Notes: a model not told the origin generated them from the sequence alone. DNA of 64,000 bases from Pontibacter ummariensis (GCF_900188175.1 NZ_FZOQ01000019.1:43270-107269); one strand, 5' to 3'. Positions 17,158 to 25,398 are shown, numbered from the stretch's first letter. A program made the numbers and translations.

Positions 17158-17616
17158 TTACTCTTCTTTCCGGCGCTTGGCAGCGCCCTCTTTCCTGTAA
17201 TCCCAGGGCCTTTTCAGGGCCTTCAACTTCTTGCGCTCTTTTACCGGTAGGGGTGTAGTGGTCGAAGTCCTATCCTTCAGATAATCCTCTAGCGCGTTCT
17301 CTAATATTTCACGCAGCGATGTCCTGTCCCAATACTCCACGCGTTTGGCCTTTAAGTAAAGATCAGCCCTGAGGATGGTCGAAAAGGGTAGGAGCACGTC
17401 TGCCGCGTTTAGGTAGTCATCTTCACTTATCCCACTGGCGTCACTTTGTGCTTTTGGCGCGGGGGCTTCTGCCGGCACCTCTGCCTTCACTTCAGGTTCT
17501 GCCTTAACCTCTGGCTCGGCTTTTACTTTGTCCTTCGAGTAAATCAGCTCGCTAAGGGACTTGCCTGTTCCTGTTTTAAGTCCAGACGTTAAGTTCAGTT
17601 TCTCTTTTTTTGCCAT
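17158..17616 (-). CDS. Putative ribbon-helix-helix centromere-binding partner of ParA
   Basis: The protein has 152 residues. The N-terminal half is low-complexity and charged, with a tandem KAEPEV repeat and Pro/Ala-rich linker (about 28-58). The C-terminal half has a strand plus two helices fitting a ribbon-helix-helix fold (ILRADLYLKAKRVEYWDRTS, then LREILENALEDYLKDR, about 82-118) and a basic tail. It follows parA in the same direction with a 98-bp gap that itself holds a 9-bp array. By analogy with type Ib partition systems, where small RHH proteins bind arrays of short unspaced repeats (for example the 7-bp heptads of omega), I infer it binds the 9-bp units. It has no ParB nuclease-type domain. 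Confidence 0.65.
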   Translation of the reverse strand: MAKKEKLNLTSGLKTGTGKSLSELIYSKDKVKAEPEVKAEPEVKAEVPAEAPAPKAQSDASGISEDDYLNAADVLLPFSTILRADLYLKAKRVEYWDRTSLREILENALEDYLKDRTSTTTPLPVKERKKLKALKRPWDYRKEGAAKRRKEE

Positions 17617-17644
17617 GGTTGCCTCTGTTTACACTTGTTTGTTA

Positions 17645-17707
17645 TTCATTAGAGGAATTAGGTTAATGATAGGGGCGTAGTTCATTAACCTAATTATTTA
17701 AATTAAT
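17645..17707. repeat. 9-bp array A5 between parA and its RHH partner
   Basis: Units are TTCATTAGA, GGAATTAGG, TTAATGATA, GGGGCGTAG, TTCATTAAC, CTAATTATT and TAAATTAAT. Within it, AATTAGGTTAATGA (17656-17669) and TCATTAACCTAATT (17682-17695) form a perfect 14-bp inverted repeat with a 12-nt spacer. Its position directly upstream of the RHH gene suggests an operator or centromere. Confidence 0.78.
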
Positions 17708-17714
17708 GTAACGA

Positions 17715-18473
17715 TCAGGTTCTTTCCAAGACTTCCTCGGTAAGTTTTTTGTAATCTGTAGCACCATTTGCACTTGGCTCATAGGAAAAGATATCCTGTG
17801 CCTGCACAATCGCCACGTTTAGGGCGGTGTTTTCCCTGATCGTAGTGTCCAACAGCTTGCTGCCCAGCTCAACGCTCAGGTGGCTGTACACATCCCGATC
17901 AATTATCTTGTTACTAGACTTATTAAACCGAGTCAGGAATGCCCCCACAAACTCAAGTCCCTCATTGAACTGGCTGATAGTGGCTGCCGACTCCAGGATC
18001 GTCTTGACCCCCTGAATGGAGAAGAAGTCTGCTTGAAGGGGGATAAGGTAGTAGTTGGTAAAAAGCAGGGCGTTGATCGTCAGTACGCCTAAGGCGGGAG
18101 GGGTGTCGATGACGATGTAATCGTAAGCATGCACCTGGGGCAAGTCCAGCCTTTTTTTAAGGACAAACTCAGAGAACTTCTCCTTGGCGATCTGGATCTC
18201 GAACTGGTTGAGCTCAAAGCTGGCCCCGATCATGTCTATACCGATTGAGGTTTTCAACAAGGCCTGGTCAAAGGATGCCTCCCCAACCAGAACATGGCCT
18301 ATAGTAAACTCTAGCTCTTCCCTGTGCAGAGCCAGGGTCAGGTTAGCCTGCGAATCCAGGTCGATAAGCAGGACTTTGTTGCCCAGGTCCCTTAAGGCCC
18401 CGGCGATGTTAAGGGCCGATGTGCTTTTTGCTACCCCGCCTTTGTGATTGACTAAAGAGATGATTTTTGCCAT
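17715..18473 (-). CDS. parA: ParA-family partition ATPase
   Basis: The protein has 252 residues. The deviant Walker A is NHKGGVAKSTSALN (residues 8-21), Walker A' is LLIDLDSQANLTLA, and Walker B is YIVIDTPPALG. No N-terminal HTH is present, so it is a short ParA of the type Ib/Soj class that pairs with a small DNA-binding partner rather than repressing its own promoter. It would bind DNA non-specifically with ATP and move plasmid copies apart. 9-bp arrays sit directly upstream (18480-18551) and downstream (17645-17707), fitting a partition cassette next to the replication gene. Confidence 0.93.
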   Translation of the reverse strand: MAKIISLVNHKGGVAKSTSALNIAGALRDLGNKVLLIDLDSQANLTLALHREELEFTIGHVLVGEASFDQALLKTSIGIDMIGASFELNQFEIQIAKEKFSEFVLKKRLDLPQVHAYDYIVIDTPPALGVLTINALLFTNYYLIPLQADFFSIQGVKTILESAATISQFNEGLEFVGAFLTRFNKSSNKIIDRDVYSHLSVELGSKLLDTTIRENTALNVAIVQAQDIFSYEPSANGATDYKKLTEEVLERT

Positions 18474-18479
18474 AGTGGT

Positions 18480-18551
18480 ACAATGATACTGATTAGTTTA
18501 ATCAGCACAAATAGGCTAATTATTATTATTAGGTTAATGAATGTCATGATG
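18480..18551. repeat. 9-bp array A6 upstream of parA
   Basis: Eight units in phase: ACAATGATA, CTGATTAGT, TTAATCAGC, ACAAATAGG, CTAATTATT, ATTATTAGG, TTAATGAAT and GTCATGATG. The array occupies the likely parA promoter, only 6 bp from the parA start codon, so binding there would repress the operon. Confidence 0.72.
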
Positions 18552-18593
18552 TAATAGTAAACAGCTGATTGTCTGCTGCCTACCTAAGGGATC

Positions 18594-19658
18594 TTATAGG
18601 GCTAACTTCCCCTGCTCTGAGGACTCCTTAGCAGCCCACTTCAACAGGTGCCCGAAATGCTTTTTTAACAGCGTCATGGACCAGGCACCTGCCGTGACAG
18701 GGGGTTGCCGCCTTTCATGAAGTTTGTTGGTAACAATATCCAAGTTCAGCTGCTTCATCACCGGCCATAGCTCCTCCTGTGGGACTTTATCCACAACCTC
18801 ACTAGCCTGTTCCGGGCTAAGGCCATAGGTAAGCGTAAGCCGGTTGTATGCGGTCTCTTTCTTACCTTCATATTTGGGTAAGAGCTTCCCGGATTCGGCA
18901 GGGGAGAGCTGCGCCCCCTCTGAAATCTTCTTCCTGGAGTTTGCTGACTTGATGTCGGTGAAGCGTACACCAATCACTTTCTTGCCGGATTTGAGCAACT
19001 CCATGTTAAAGGTAAGGGGGTTACCTGCTTCAGCTGACACCTCCTTCACTTCTGCTACCGCCGGCTCCAGTACGTACCGTTTGAAATCGTTCCACTGCGT
19101 GTACTTATCCGGCTTACCTTCTTCCTGCTTCACCAGGATCGTCTTCAGGTTATCAATGGAGTCTTCGTACCTGGTAAGCGACTCATAGCTCCGCAGCAGC
19201 CAGTACAGCTTATAGGAATGTCCGGACTTAAGCTTAAGCAGGATTTCCAGCTCGCCGAGTGTAAACCCTTTCTTTAACTGTATCAGGTAAGGCTGAATCT
19301 TCCGTCCCCACTCCCCACGGATCAGGTTCTGCCCAACCTTCATCTCCATGTTATCGAACAAACCGCAGCTGTCATAGTCATAAGGGCCTGCATCAACTTT
19401 AAGAAGATTGATTCTCCGCTTATCCAGGCTTTTGACAGCCTCGTGGAGCAGCTTGTACATCTTCCCAGACCCTCCAGTGCCTATAACGTCGCTTATCTTA
19501 ATATTAACTTCCCCAAGCTTTTGGGCATCTTTGGGGATTGTCTCAAGGAGCTTTGTAAAGACCTTAGCCTCTAAATGGGTGAAGGCTAAGTCAGAGCGCA
19601 CCAGGTTGTTATGCTGGGCTACTGTCAGAATGTTATCAACCTTCTTTAGTCTTTTCAT
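18594..19658 (-). CDS. Rep_3-family replication initiator protein
   Basis: The protein has 354 residues from the ATG at 19656-19658. An upstream in-frame start at 19763 would translate through a hairpin and the first iteron, so it is rejected. Two winged-helix domains are expected for this family (PF01051). Visible signatures are the N-terminal NLVRSDLAFTHLEAKVF and the WH1-like FTLGELEILLKLKSGHSYKLYWLLRSY (about 170-197, quoted here only for its aromatic-rich helix). It would bind the iterons at 19744-19865 to start plasmid replication and, as a dimer, probably the inverted repeat at 19695-19736 to limit its own synthesis. It sits between the origin and parA. Confidence 0.9.
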   Translation of the reverse strand: MKRLKKVDNILTVAQHNNLVRSDLAFTHLEAKVFTKLLETIPKDAQKLGEVNIKISDVIGTGGSGKMYKLLHEAVKSLDKRRINLLKVDAGPYDYDSCGLFDNMEMKVGQNLIRGEWGRKIQPYLIQLKKGFTLGELEILLKLKSGHSYKLYWLLRSYESLTRYEDSIDNLKTILVKQEEGKPDKYTQWNDFKRYVLEPAVAEVKEVSAEAGNPLTFNMELLKSGKKVIGVRFTDIKSANSRKKISEGAQLSPAESGKLLPKYEGKKETAYNRLTLTYGLSPEQASEVVDKVPQEELWPVMKQLNLDIVTNKLHERRQPPVTAGAWSMTLLKKHFGHLLKWAAKESSEQGKLAL

Positions 19659-19694
19659 TCCATTTATATATCTTGATGGGTAAATATATAAAAT

Positions 19695-19736
19695 AAAAAC
19701 AGAATAAAGAGAGAAGGTGCTCTTTATTCTGTTTTT
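19695..19736 (-). promoter_or_regulatory. 17-bp perfect inverted repeat upstream of rep
   Basis: Arms 19695-19711 and 19720-19736 are exact reverse complements around an 8-nt loop, with core AGAATAAAGAG / CTCTTTATTCT. The repeat lies 37 bp upstream of the rep start codon, between it and the iterons. In iteron plasmids such a site is the Rep-dimer operator. The A/T-rich ends would also allow a bidirectional terminator. Confidence 0.7.
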
Positions 19737-19743
19737 TTCGTAT

Positions 19744-19865
19744 CGTACTTTTCTCTGTATCATTCGTACCTTTCTCTGCCTGAGACGTACTTTTCTCTGT
19801 TTACAAACGTACTTTTCTCTGCATAGACACGTACTTTTCTCTGTATATAACCGTACTTTCCTCTG
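19744..19865 (+). repeat. Plasmid origin: six direct iterons at 21-22 bp spacing
   Basis: Copies of the 14-mer CGTACTTTTCTCTG start at 19744, 19765, 19786, 19808, 19830 and 19852. The second has ACC for ACT and the last has CTTTCC. Spacing is 21, 21, 22, 22 and 22 bp, two helical turns, so all face the same side of the DNA. A degenerate seventh copy is at 19876-19889. An AT-rich stretch follows (19910-19945). This is a classic Rep_3 origin. Confidence 0.92.
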
Positions 19866-20109
19866 TTTTACCTACTGTACTCTACTTTGTATCAAGTACT
19901 TACAGCGCCTTGAATTAATAGAATAATAGAATAAAAAGAAAGGAGGAATAGACTCCACTTTTAAGAAGTCTTGGTTTAAGAGTGAGGAAGTTAGGAGAAA
20001 AGGTGACATAAATGTGTCGCGCCCCGACAACCGCTTCTCATTCTTGCGCAAAGAGTCCTTCAACTTTCCAGCTTTAACTTCCAAAAAGAACAAACATATC
20101 TGGCAGGAA

Positions 20110-20270
20110 CGTACTTTTCTCTGTTTTATAAAGAGAAAAGTACGTTTTGAGGCCATATAGATAGTTTTTCGAATATATAAGATGGCTTATAAAGAGAAAA
20201 GTACGATACGCCTGTTTGGGAAAACAGAGAAAAGTACGATTGCCTGAAAAGGAAAACAGAGAAAAGTACG
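20110..20270. repeat. Second iteron cluster, mostly inverted
   Basis: One forward copy (20110-20123) faces an inverted copy (20131-20144) 7 nt away, forming a near-perfect dyad. Three more inverted copies (AAGAGAAAAGTACG or CAGAGAAAAGTACG) are at 20192-20205, 20225-20238 and 20257-20270, spaced 32-33 bp or three helical turns. Inverted clusters like this often act as copy-control (handcuffing) or incompatibility sites. Confidence 0.88.
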
Positions 20271-20318
20271 ATAGGCCTGAAGTGATAGTCTGCAAAGACC
20301 GGAATATACGGTATACAG

Positions 20319-20343
20319 CCCCCTTTTATCCATTAAAAGGGGG
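20319..20343. repeat. 10-bp dyad next to the iterons
   Basis: CCCCCTTTTA (20319-20328) and TAAAAGGGGG (20334-20343) form a perfect stem with a 5-nt loop. It may be a transcription stop that insulates the origin or a primosome-type hairpin; the sequence does not decide. Confidence 0.5.
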
Positions 20344-20462
20344 TAAAAAGACAGAAAACTGTGTGACCTTTACCCGAAATGGACAGCTGGGATAAGGTAG
20401 GGTTGCAGTATGTGAGAAAGTAGCGCACCTTTCTCTTTATTGCTCATTCTTTCTCGTCAACC

Positions 20463-20534
20463 TTCGTGAGGTTCATCACTGCTATGAGTTTAATATGCTT
20501 CATTAACTTCATGAGTGTTATTAAACTCATAGGA
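20463..20534. repeat. 9-bp array A7 beyond the origin
   Basis: Eight units in phase: TTCGTGAGG, TTCATCACT, GCTATGAGT, TTAATATGC, TTCATTAAC, TTCATGAGT, GTTATTAAA and CTCATAGGA. CTATGAGTTTAATA (20482-20495) and TATTAAACTCATAG (20519-20532) are exact reverse complements. The array closes the rep/par region on its right side. The following 20535-20980 holds no gene I can support. Confidence 0.75.
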
Positions 20535-20982
20535 AAACAAAGTAGCGTTGTGATTAGTGTTTGGCTGTAAGGAGTTTAGATGCGAAAGGCTTCTGGTGTA
20601 CATCGTAAGTCCTATCAAGGAATCAATAAAGCTATCTTGTTACAGGCTGGAGCGACAACCTGCAGTTGGCAGCAGGAGGCGCAGGCGATCGCCACAAGCT
20701 GTTTTACACTTAGAACATACTCCCAAGTATCAAGCGTCATCCAGGTGCTAGGTGACTGGCTACACGTCATAAGTTCTGTTCATCTCCTACACCCTTGCTT
20801 CGTGTACCTGCACTTTACTTAAGACTTATCCTTTGAAGTAGCATAGGGAAGGGGCAGGTACTACAAATTTTCTTCAGAATCGATTCGTAAGTTTAAAACA
20901 CAGGTTAAACAAGGTATGCTTCATGTTATCTCTTCAGCTCTAAATCTATATTTTTTGCGAATGAGGGTGTGGCAATTGAAGC

Positions 20983-21027
20983 CTCAAGTTTTTTACTCAT
21001 GAACGGTTCATGAGTAAAAAACTTGAG
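20983..21027. repeat. 21-bp perfect inverted repeat with 3-nt loop
   Basis: Arms 20983-21003 and 21007-21027 are exact reverse complements around CGG; each arm contains a six-base A/T run and the palindromic core TTCATGA. It could be a strong bidirectional terminator or a cruciform-forming site separating the replication region from the cargo genes that follow. Confidence 0.75.
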
Positions 21028-21153
21028 CGGCCGTTGCTTTCCTTGTTTGCTGCTAAATCTGGCCCTAAAGGATGAATAGTCAGTGTCTTACTACTGAAAG
21101 TCACGCGAACGAGGAAAAGCAGTGAGGCCTTATAGCGTACGAATACAGAAATA

Positions 21154-21669
21154 ATGAAAAAAGGAATTTACATATGTTTAGGCACAGTTCTGGTGCTGTT
21201 CGCCATATACATCCTGGATACTCAATTCTTGTCTAAAGAAAGGATGCCTGGTATAGGAGCAGTTGAAAATGACTCCACTAGCCTTATAAGCTTCCCTCTG
21301 TTACAGCTGGACGGATCCAGGTTGACAATGAGTGAGCTAGAAGGAGGGAAGATACTAGTGCTGATCAGGCCTGACTGTGCTCCCTGCCAAAGAAAGGCCT
21401 TGCAAATACAGGAAAACGCAGGCGCGTTTGAGGAATATGAAATTCTATTTGTTTCTGATGCCTCCTTGCCACAGCTAAGGCAGATTGCCAGCAGCTATAA
21501 CAGAGCGGGCCAGCGCAACATTTATATCGCACAGGCCGCCACAAAGGATATTCTTCATCTGTTCGGATCTGCCGAGGCTCCCTCCATTCTGGTTTTTTCA
21601 AAGGAGGGACGTCTGGTCGATACTTTCTCGGGAAGGACTCCAATACAGGAAATCCTGGCTTCTTTGTAA
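21154..21669 (+). CDS. Membrane-anchored thioredoxin-fold protein (TlpA/redoxin-like)
   Basis: The protein has 171 residues. One N-terminal membrane segment (about 5-22) anchors a periplasmic domain. The redox motif CAPC (Cys75, Cys78) is preceded by ILVLIRPDC, as in TlpA/ResA-like proteins. The later strand APSILVFSKEGRLVDTFSG carries the expected cis-Pro (EAPS). It would reduce disulfides or report redox state in the periplasm. It is alone on the plus strand and points toward the two-component genes. Its exact partner is unknown. Confidence 0.8.
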   Translation: MKKGIYICLGTVLVLFAIYILDTQFLSKERMPGIGAVENDSTSLISFPLLQLDGSRLTMSELEGGKILVLIRPDCAPCQRKALQIQENAGAFEEYEILFVSDASLPQLRQIASSYNRAGQRNIYIAQAATKDILHLFGSAEAPSILVFSKEGRLVDTFSGRTPIQEILASL

Positions 21670-21913
21670 GCTGCAAGGGTAGGGGCTGCATCTCTCCTAG
21701 CCGGGGGCCGGTAACATCTCGTGCTTTAGAAACAATAAAATCGCATGGTACTAGACTCTGGCTGTGTTCTGTACCAAGGTGATCCCAAGGCCTGGGACTG
21801 GCAGCCGGATTATGCAGGGGGAACAGCCCCCTGCTTGCGCTTCGCTCGGGTGCCAGATTTGGCCATTGGGGTACCCTATCATGAAGAGTAGCTGAAGGCC
21901 TGGCTCTTTTCTT

Positions 21914-23191
21914 TCATGAGCTTCCTTGAAGGGAGAAGCGAATGCAAAGCCGGTGCATTCCGCCAGAGAAGCTGTAAGTGGGTTTTATGTTGTAGAGGTC
22001 GCAGATCTTCTTGACAAGCGCTAGGCCAATGCCCAACGAGCCGCCGGCGTCGCTGCCGCTCATAAACCTGCCAAACAACTGGTCTGCCGGCCCTTGTAGC
22101 ACCTTTCCCGTGTTCCGCACGCAAAGTTCGCCGTTTCGCAGCAGTACGCTTATATTGCCGCCATCGTAGTTATGGCGGATGGCGTTAACCAGCAGGTTTG
22201 AAACCAGCACCTCTGCCAAGCCCCGGTTCATGTATACCCTGGTAGGTTCCAGCGCTGGCGGTAGTAGCTCCAGCCCGCGCATCGAAGCCATTTCCTCGAG
22301 TTGTTCCAGCTGCTCGGCAATAAGTTCATGCAACGGAATCTCCTCGTGCTCCTTAAACTCGCGGTTTCCGATGCGGGTAAGGAGAATAAGGGATTTGTTT
22401 AGGCGTGATAGCCTGCTGGTGGAGGCGTACATTTCCTCCACCAGCAAGGCTTGCTGCTCAGTCAGGTTCTCGGACTGCATGAAAAGCTCCAGCTTGCTGT
22501 TAACAATGGCCAAGGGTGTCTGTATCTCGTGGGAGGCGTTCTCGGTAAATTCCTTTAGGTTGTAGTAGTCGCTCTGGATTTTTTCCGTCATCGCCAGCAA
22601 CACTTCGTTCAGCTCCTGAAACTCTGTGGTTGTGCTGCTTTTTAACTGTAGGGGCTTATACTGGGACAAGCTATAGCGCTTAACTTTATGTAGCGTCTGG
22701 TAAAAGTGACGCCAGATGTATTTATTGATCAGGTAGTTCACCGCCCCAAGGCCTACCAGCAACAAGAGGAAGATCCACCCCATCGCTAACATCGTACTCT
22801 CGAACAGGTCCTGGAAGTCAATGAGTGACTTTAGGATAGTGTATTCGTAGGGCTTGTCGTTTTGATAGGCAGTGAAGGTCAGATACCGGAAGGGTACGAG
22901 TTCCTCGTCGTAGCTGCTGAAGATCAGTGTATCGGCCAGCTCCTCTATGGTAGGGGAGACTGCCTGCGCTTCGCGCACAATGATTGCCTCTGAAATGCCG
23001 GAAGTAACGCTTGGGAGCCGATCGTGTTCCCGAATAAAGGCGATGATGTTCTCCTTATCAGTGAAGAGCTGATCGTCCACTTCATCGTAAATCTCAGCCT
23101 GCATGATTTTATAGAAACTGAAGCCCCCCACCATGAACACCACGAAGGAGACCAGCAGGTAATAGAGGCTGGTTTTAGTTAATATTCGCAT
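21914..23191 (-). CDS. Sensor histidine kinase
   Basis: The protein has 425 residues. Two membrane segments (about 8-28 and 133-155) flank a ~100-residue periplasmic sensor. A HisKA domain follows with ENASHEIQTPLAIV (phospho-acceptor His221), then a HATPase domain with N-box VSNLLVNAIRHN and G-box SLGIGLALVKK. Its start codon overlaps the last base of the regulator gene (23191), so the two are cotranscribed with the regulator first. The signal is unknown. The nearby PepSY-like lipoprotein and VTT protein suggest envelope or cation stress. Confidence 0.93.
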   Translation of the reverse strand: MRILTKTSLYYLLVSFVVFMVGGFSFYKIMQAEIYDEVDDQLFTDKENIIAFIREHDRLPSVTSGISEAIIVREAQAVSPTIEELADTLIFSSYDEELVPFRYLTFTAYQNDKPYEYTILKSLIDFQDLFESTMLAMGWIFLLLLVGLGAVNYLINKYIWRHFYQTLHKVKRYSLSQYKPLQLKSSTTTEFQELNEVLLAMTEKIQSDYYNLKEFTENASHEIQTPLAIVNSKLELFMQSENLTEQQALLVEEMYASTSRLSRLNKSLILLTRIGNREFKEHEEIPLHELIAEQLEQLEEMASMRGLELLPPALEPTRVYMNRGLAEVLVSNLLVNAIRHNYDGGNISVLLRNGELCVRNTGKVLQGPADQLFGRFMSGSDAGGSLGIGLALVKKICDLYNIKPTYSFSGGMHRLCIRFSLQGSS

Positions 23192-23865
23192 TAGCAGCTA
23201 AACTTATAGCCCAGGCCGTAGACAGATTGGATGTAGTCCCCTCCGCCTGCAGCTTGCAGCTTCCGGCGAAGGTTCTTGATGTGCGTGTACACGAAGTCCA
23301 GAGAATCCAACCCATCCACGTGATCACCCCACAGGTGCTCTGCAATGGATTCCTTCGTGAGGACCCGTTTTCTATTAGCGATAAAGTAGAGCAGCAAGTC
23401 GTACTCCTTTTTGGTGAGGTTAAGCTTGCTATCTTCTACGGAGGCCTCCGCCGCATCCGGGAAAACCTTGATGGCACCTGCCTGCACTACTTTCTGTCCA
23501 TTGAAGTTTCGCCTCCTGATGACGGATTTCAAGCGCGCATTCAATTCAGAGAGATGGAAGGGCTTGGTCAGGTAATCGTCCGCCCCTACTTCCAGTCCTG
23601 TAATCTTATCGTCCAGTGCGTTTTTTGCTGAAATTATGATGATACCAGTGTCTGGATAGTTCTCCTTTAGTTGACGTACAATTTCAAGCCCATTTCCGCC
23701 GGGCAGGGTGAGGTCCACAATCACACAGACGTAACTATAGTCCGAAGTTTTCAAACTTGCGTCCCTGAAGTTGTCTGCTGATTCACACACATAGCCCTCT
23801 TGTCGAAGGTAGGTAAGGATAGATTCCTTTAGTGCGCGTTCGTCTTCTACTACTAGTACTTTCAT
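23191..23865 (-). CDS. OmpR/PhoB-family response regulator
   Basis: The protein has 224 residues. The receiver domain (1-120) has acidic residues VEDE at 7-8, phospho-acceptor Asp51 in VIVDLTLPGGNG, and the conserved Thr/Lys region (IIISAKN, DYLTKPF). The C-terminal winged-helix (about 128-224) ends in VYGLGYKF, the OmpR-type wing. It is activated by the kinase encoded immediately downstream. Likely targets are neighbouring genes such as the PepSY-like lipoprotein. The 130 bp upstream (23866-23996) should carry its promoter. Confidence 0.94.
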   Translation of the reverse strand: MKVLVVEDERALKESILTYLRQEGYVCESADNFRDASLKTSDYSYVCVIVDLTLPGGNGLEIVRQLKENYPDTGIIIISAKNALDDKITGLEVGADDYLTKPFHLSELNARLKSVIRRRNFNGQKVVQAGAIKVFPDAAEASVEDSKLNLTKKEYDLLLYFIANRKRVLTKESIAEHLWGDHVDGLDSLDFVYTHIKNLRRKLQAAGGGDYIQSVYGLGYKFSC

Positions 23866-23996
23866 GAATACTTTTACGTGCCTGTTGTGGAATAATACAG
23901 CCTGTCAGGATCACGTTATCCTGAGCTTAGGTTGTTAAAGATACACGATCAAGTAGCAACGCTTAATAATCAGATGCTTACTGTTTGTGCTTCGGC

Positions 23997-24746
23997 TCAG
24001 GTACTACTTTCTTTGCTGAGATACTTCCTGTAAACGACGTAGCCAATGAAAGCTGCCAGGCTAATGGTGGATACCCAGATAAGCCCTGTTTTCAAGCGTT
24101 CATTGTTTTCCCCAAGCCATGCCAAGAGTACAGTTAGAGGCACTATACCGGCCAAAGTAGCTGAAAGAAACCTGACGTACCTCATGCCGGCCAGCCCAGC
24201 CACAAAGCTAACGGCATCATTGGAGAGAAATGGCGAAACACGTGCAATAACAATGGCCCACGCGCCATACCTTTCCATAAACTGGTAGATCTTATGCTCT
24301 GCTTTGTTGCCTATTAGCTTGCGCACACCGGCTTCTCCAACTTTTCTGCCGATAATAAAGCCGACGGTAGAGGCAACAAGTACCGCTAGGATGGCTATCA
24401 CAGATCCCCAGAGCGGGCCGTAGGCAATTATTGCTACAAGCATCAGGGCCACTACGTTTACCACAAGCAGGAACATTTGTGCTACCATAGCCAACACGAT
24501 GAAAAAAGGGCCCCACAAGCCAAACTGGCTTACCCAATTCGATATTCGCTCTTCTTCTCCGCTAGTCAGCACTTGCCAAGCCTCATGTACTGTATTCTCA
24601 AATTCAGGGAACATAAAGTAGGAAGCAACCAAGCTGCCAATCAGCAGTAGGGTGAGCAGGAGGGGCCATTTGCTTTGTTGGTCATCCTGTTCTTTGGTAT
24701 TCTTCCGGAAGCGCTTAGACGAGGTGCCTTTGTGCTTTTCAGTCAT
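23997..24746 (-). CDS. TVP38/TMEM64-type (VTT/DedA) membrane protein
   Basis: The protein has 249 residues. Five or six membrane segments are visible, the first around residues 28-46. The family signature is VIARVSPFLSNDAVSFVAGLAG (about 166-187), with the Arg and Pro of the VTT domain, preceded by GRKVGE. DedA/VTT proteins act in the inner membrane and are linked to lipid scrambling and membrane-potential homeostasis. A lysine-rich N-terminal tail precedes the first helix. It lies upstream of, and reads the same way as, the two-component pair. Confidence 0.88.
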   Translation of the reverse strand: MTEKHKGTSSKRFRKNTKEQDDQQSKWPLLLTLLLIGSLVASYFMFPEFENTVHEAWQVLTSGEEERISNWVSQFGLWGPFFIVLAMVAQMFLLVVNVVALMLVAIIAYGPLWGSVIAILAVLVASTVGFIIGRKVGEAGVRKLIGNKAEHKIYQFMERYGAWAIVIARVSPFLSNDAVSFVAGLAGMRYVRFLSATLAGIVPLTVLLAWLGENNERLKTGLIWVSTISLAAFIGYVVYRKYLSKESST

Positions 24747-24893
24747 ATTAGGGGCGTTCTAACTCATTTGGTGCCTGTTACAGCAGATTCTCTTTTGATA
24801 AGTACAGAGTTCCCAGGGGCAGTTGAAATAAAAGGGGCTTGTTTGACTGAGTTCTCCTGATTCTCAATGCCCTTGTAGCAGGCATACCATGAT

Positions 24894-24926
24894 TAGCGCG
24901 CCTGTTGAACATGTACAGGCGCGCTA
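24894..24926 (-). terminator. Strong hairpin after the PepSY-like lipoprotein gene
   Basis: TAGCGCGCCTGT and ACAGGCGCGCTA form a perfect 12-bp stem with a 9-nt loop, starting 20 bp past the stop codon at 24946. There is no T-run on the minus strand, so it may need Rho or serve mainly as an mRNA 3' stabiliser. Confidence 0.6.
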
Positions 24927-24945
24927 TTTAAATCACTTGAGGCGA

Positions 24946-25398
24946 CTAGTCCCAGTAGGCCGGTTCCGTCTGCTCCTGTCCGTCAGGTGAGAAAACCAGA
25001 TGAAGGCCAGTGCCCTTGTTGTCTAAATCCACCTGGTAAAACTCTGCATTTCCCTGGTACAGCCTCTCTGCATCGTCTATTTGCCCGTCACTGTAGTTTT
25101 GGTGGATTGCCGCGGAGACCGCGTCTGGGAGCTCCGACTCGGGTATATCATATTTGTATAACAGCAATTGACCAGATGGGTCGATCAAAGCATCGTACTC
25201 ATTCCCTGTCACCTCAAATTCTGCAACGTAGTTATCGCCAACTTTTTCCCATTCCACATTCATTGCATTTGAAAAGCTGGCTGTGAGTGTACTTTTAACA
25301 GCTTCCGGAACATCGTTGGGAGCAACATCATCGTCATCATTGTTACAGGAGAGAAGAAACAGGCTCAGCAAAAGGAGAAAGTGCCCTGGTAGTTTCAT
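24946..25398 (-). CDS. PepSY-like (DUF2874) lipoprotein
   Basis: The protein has 150 residues. The lipoprotein signal ends FLLSC (Cys18), followed by an acidic NNDDDD stretch. The body has two PepSY-like repeats (PF11396), for example VKSTLTASFSNAMNVEWEKV and VSAAIHQNYSDGQIDDAERL. Such proteins occur in the periplasm or on the surface of Bacteroidota, frequently beside two-component systems, and their function is not established. It is probably part of the neighbouring kinase/regulator regulon. Confidence 0.82.
   Translation of the reverse strand: MKLPGHFLLLLSLFLLSCNNDDDDVAPNDVPEAVKSTLTASFSNAMNVEWEKVGDNYVAEFEVTGNEYDALIDPSGQLLLYKYDIPESELPDAVSAAIHQNYSDGQIDDAERLYQGNAEFYQVDLDNKGTGLHLVFSPDGQEQTEPAYWD

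Noticed and set aside
19659..19763. Longer N-terminus of the Rep protein
   Set aside because: It would translate through the 17-bp inverted repeat and the first iteron; the Met at 19658 gives a normal family start.
20557..20822. Two overlapping ORFs of 64 and 80 codons
   Set aside because: No domain, no operon context and poor protein-like composition.
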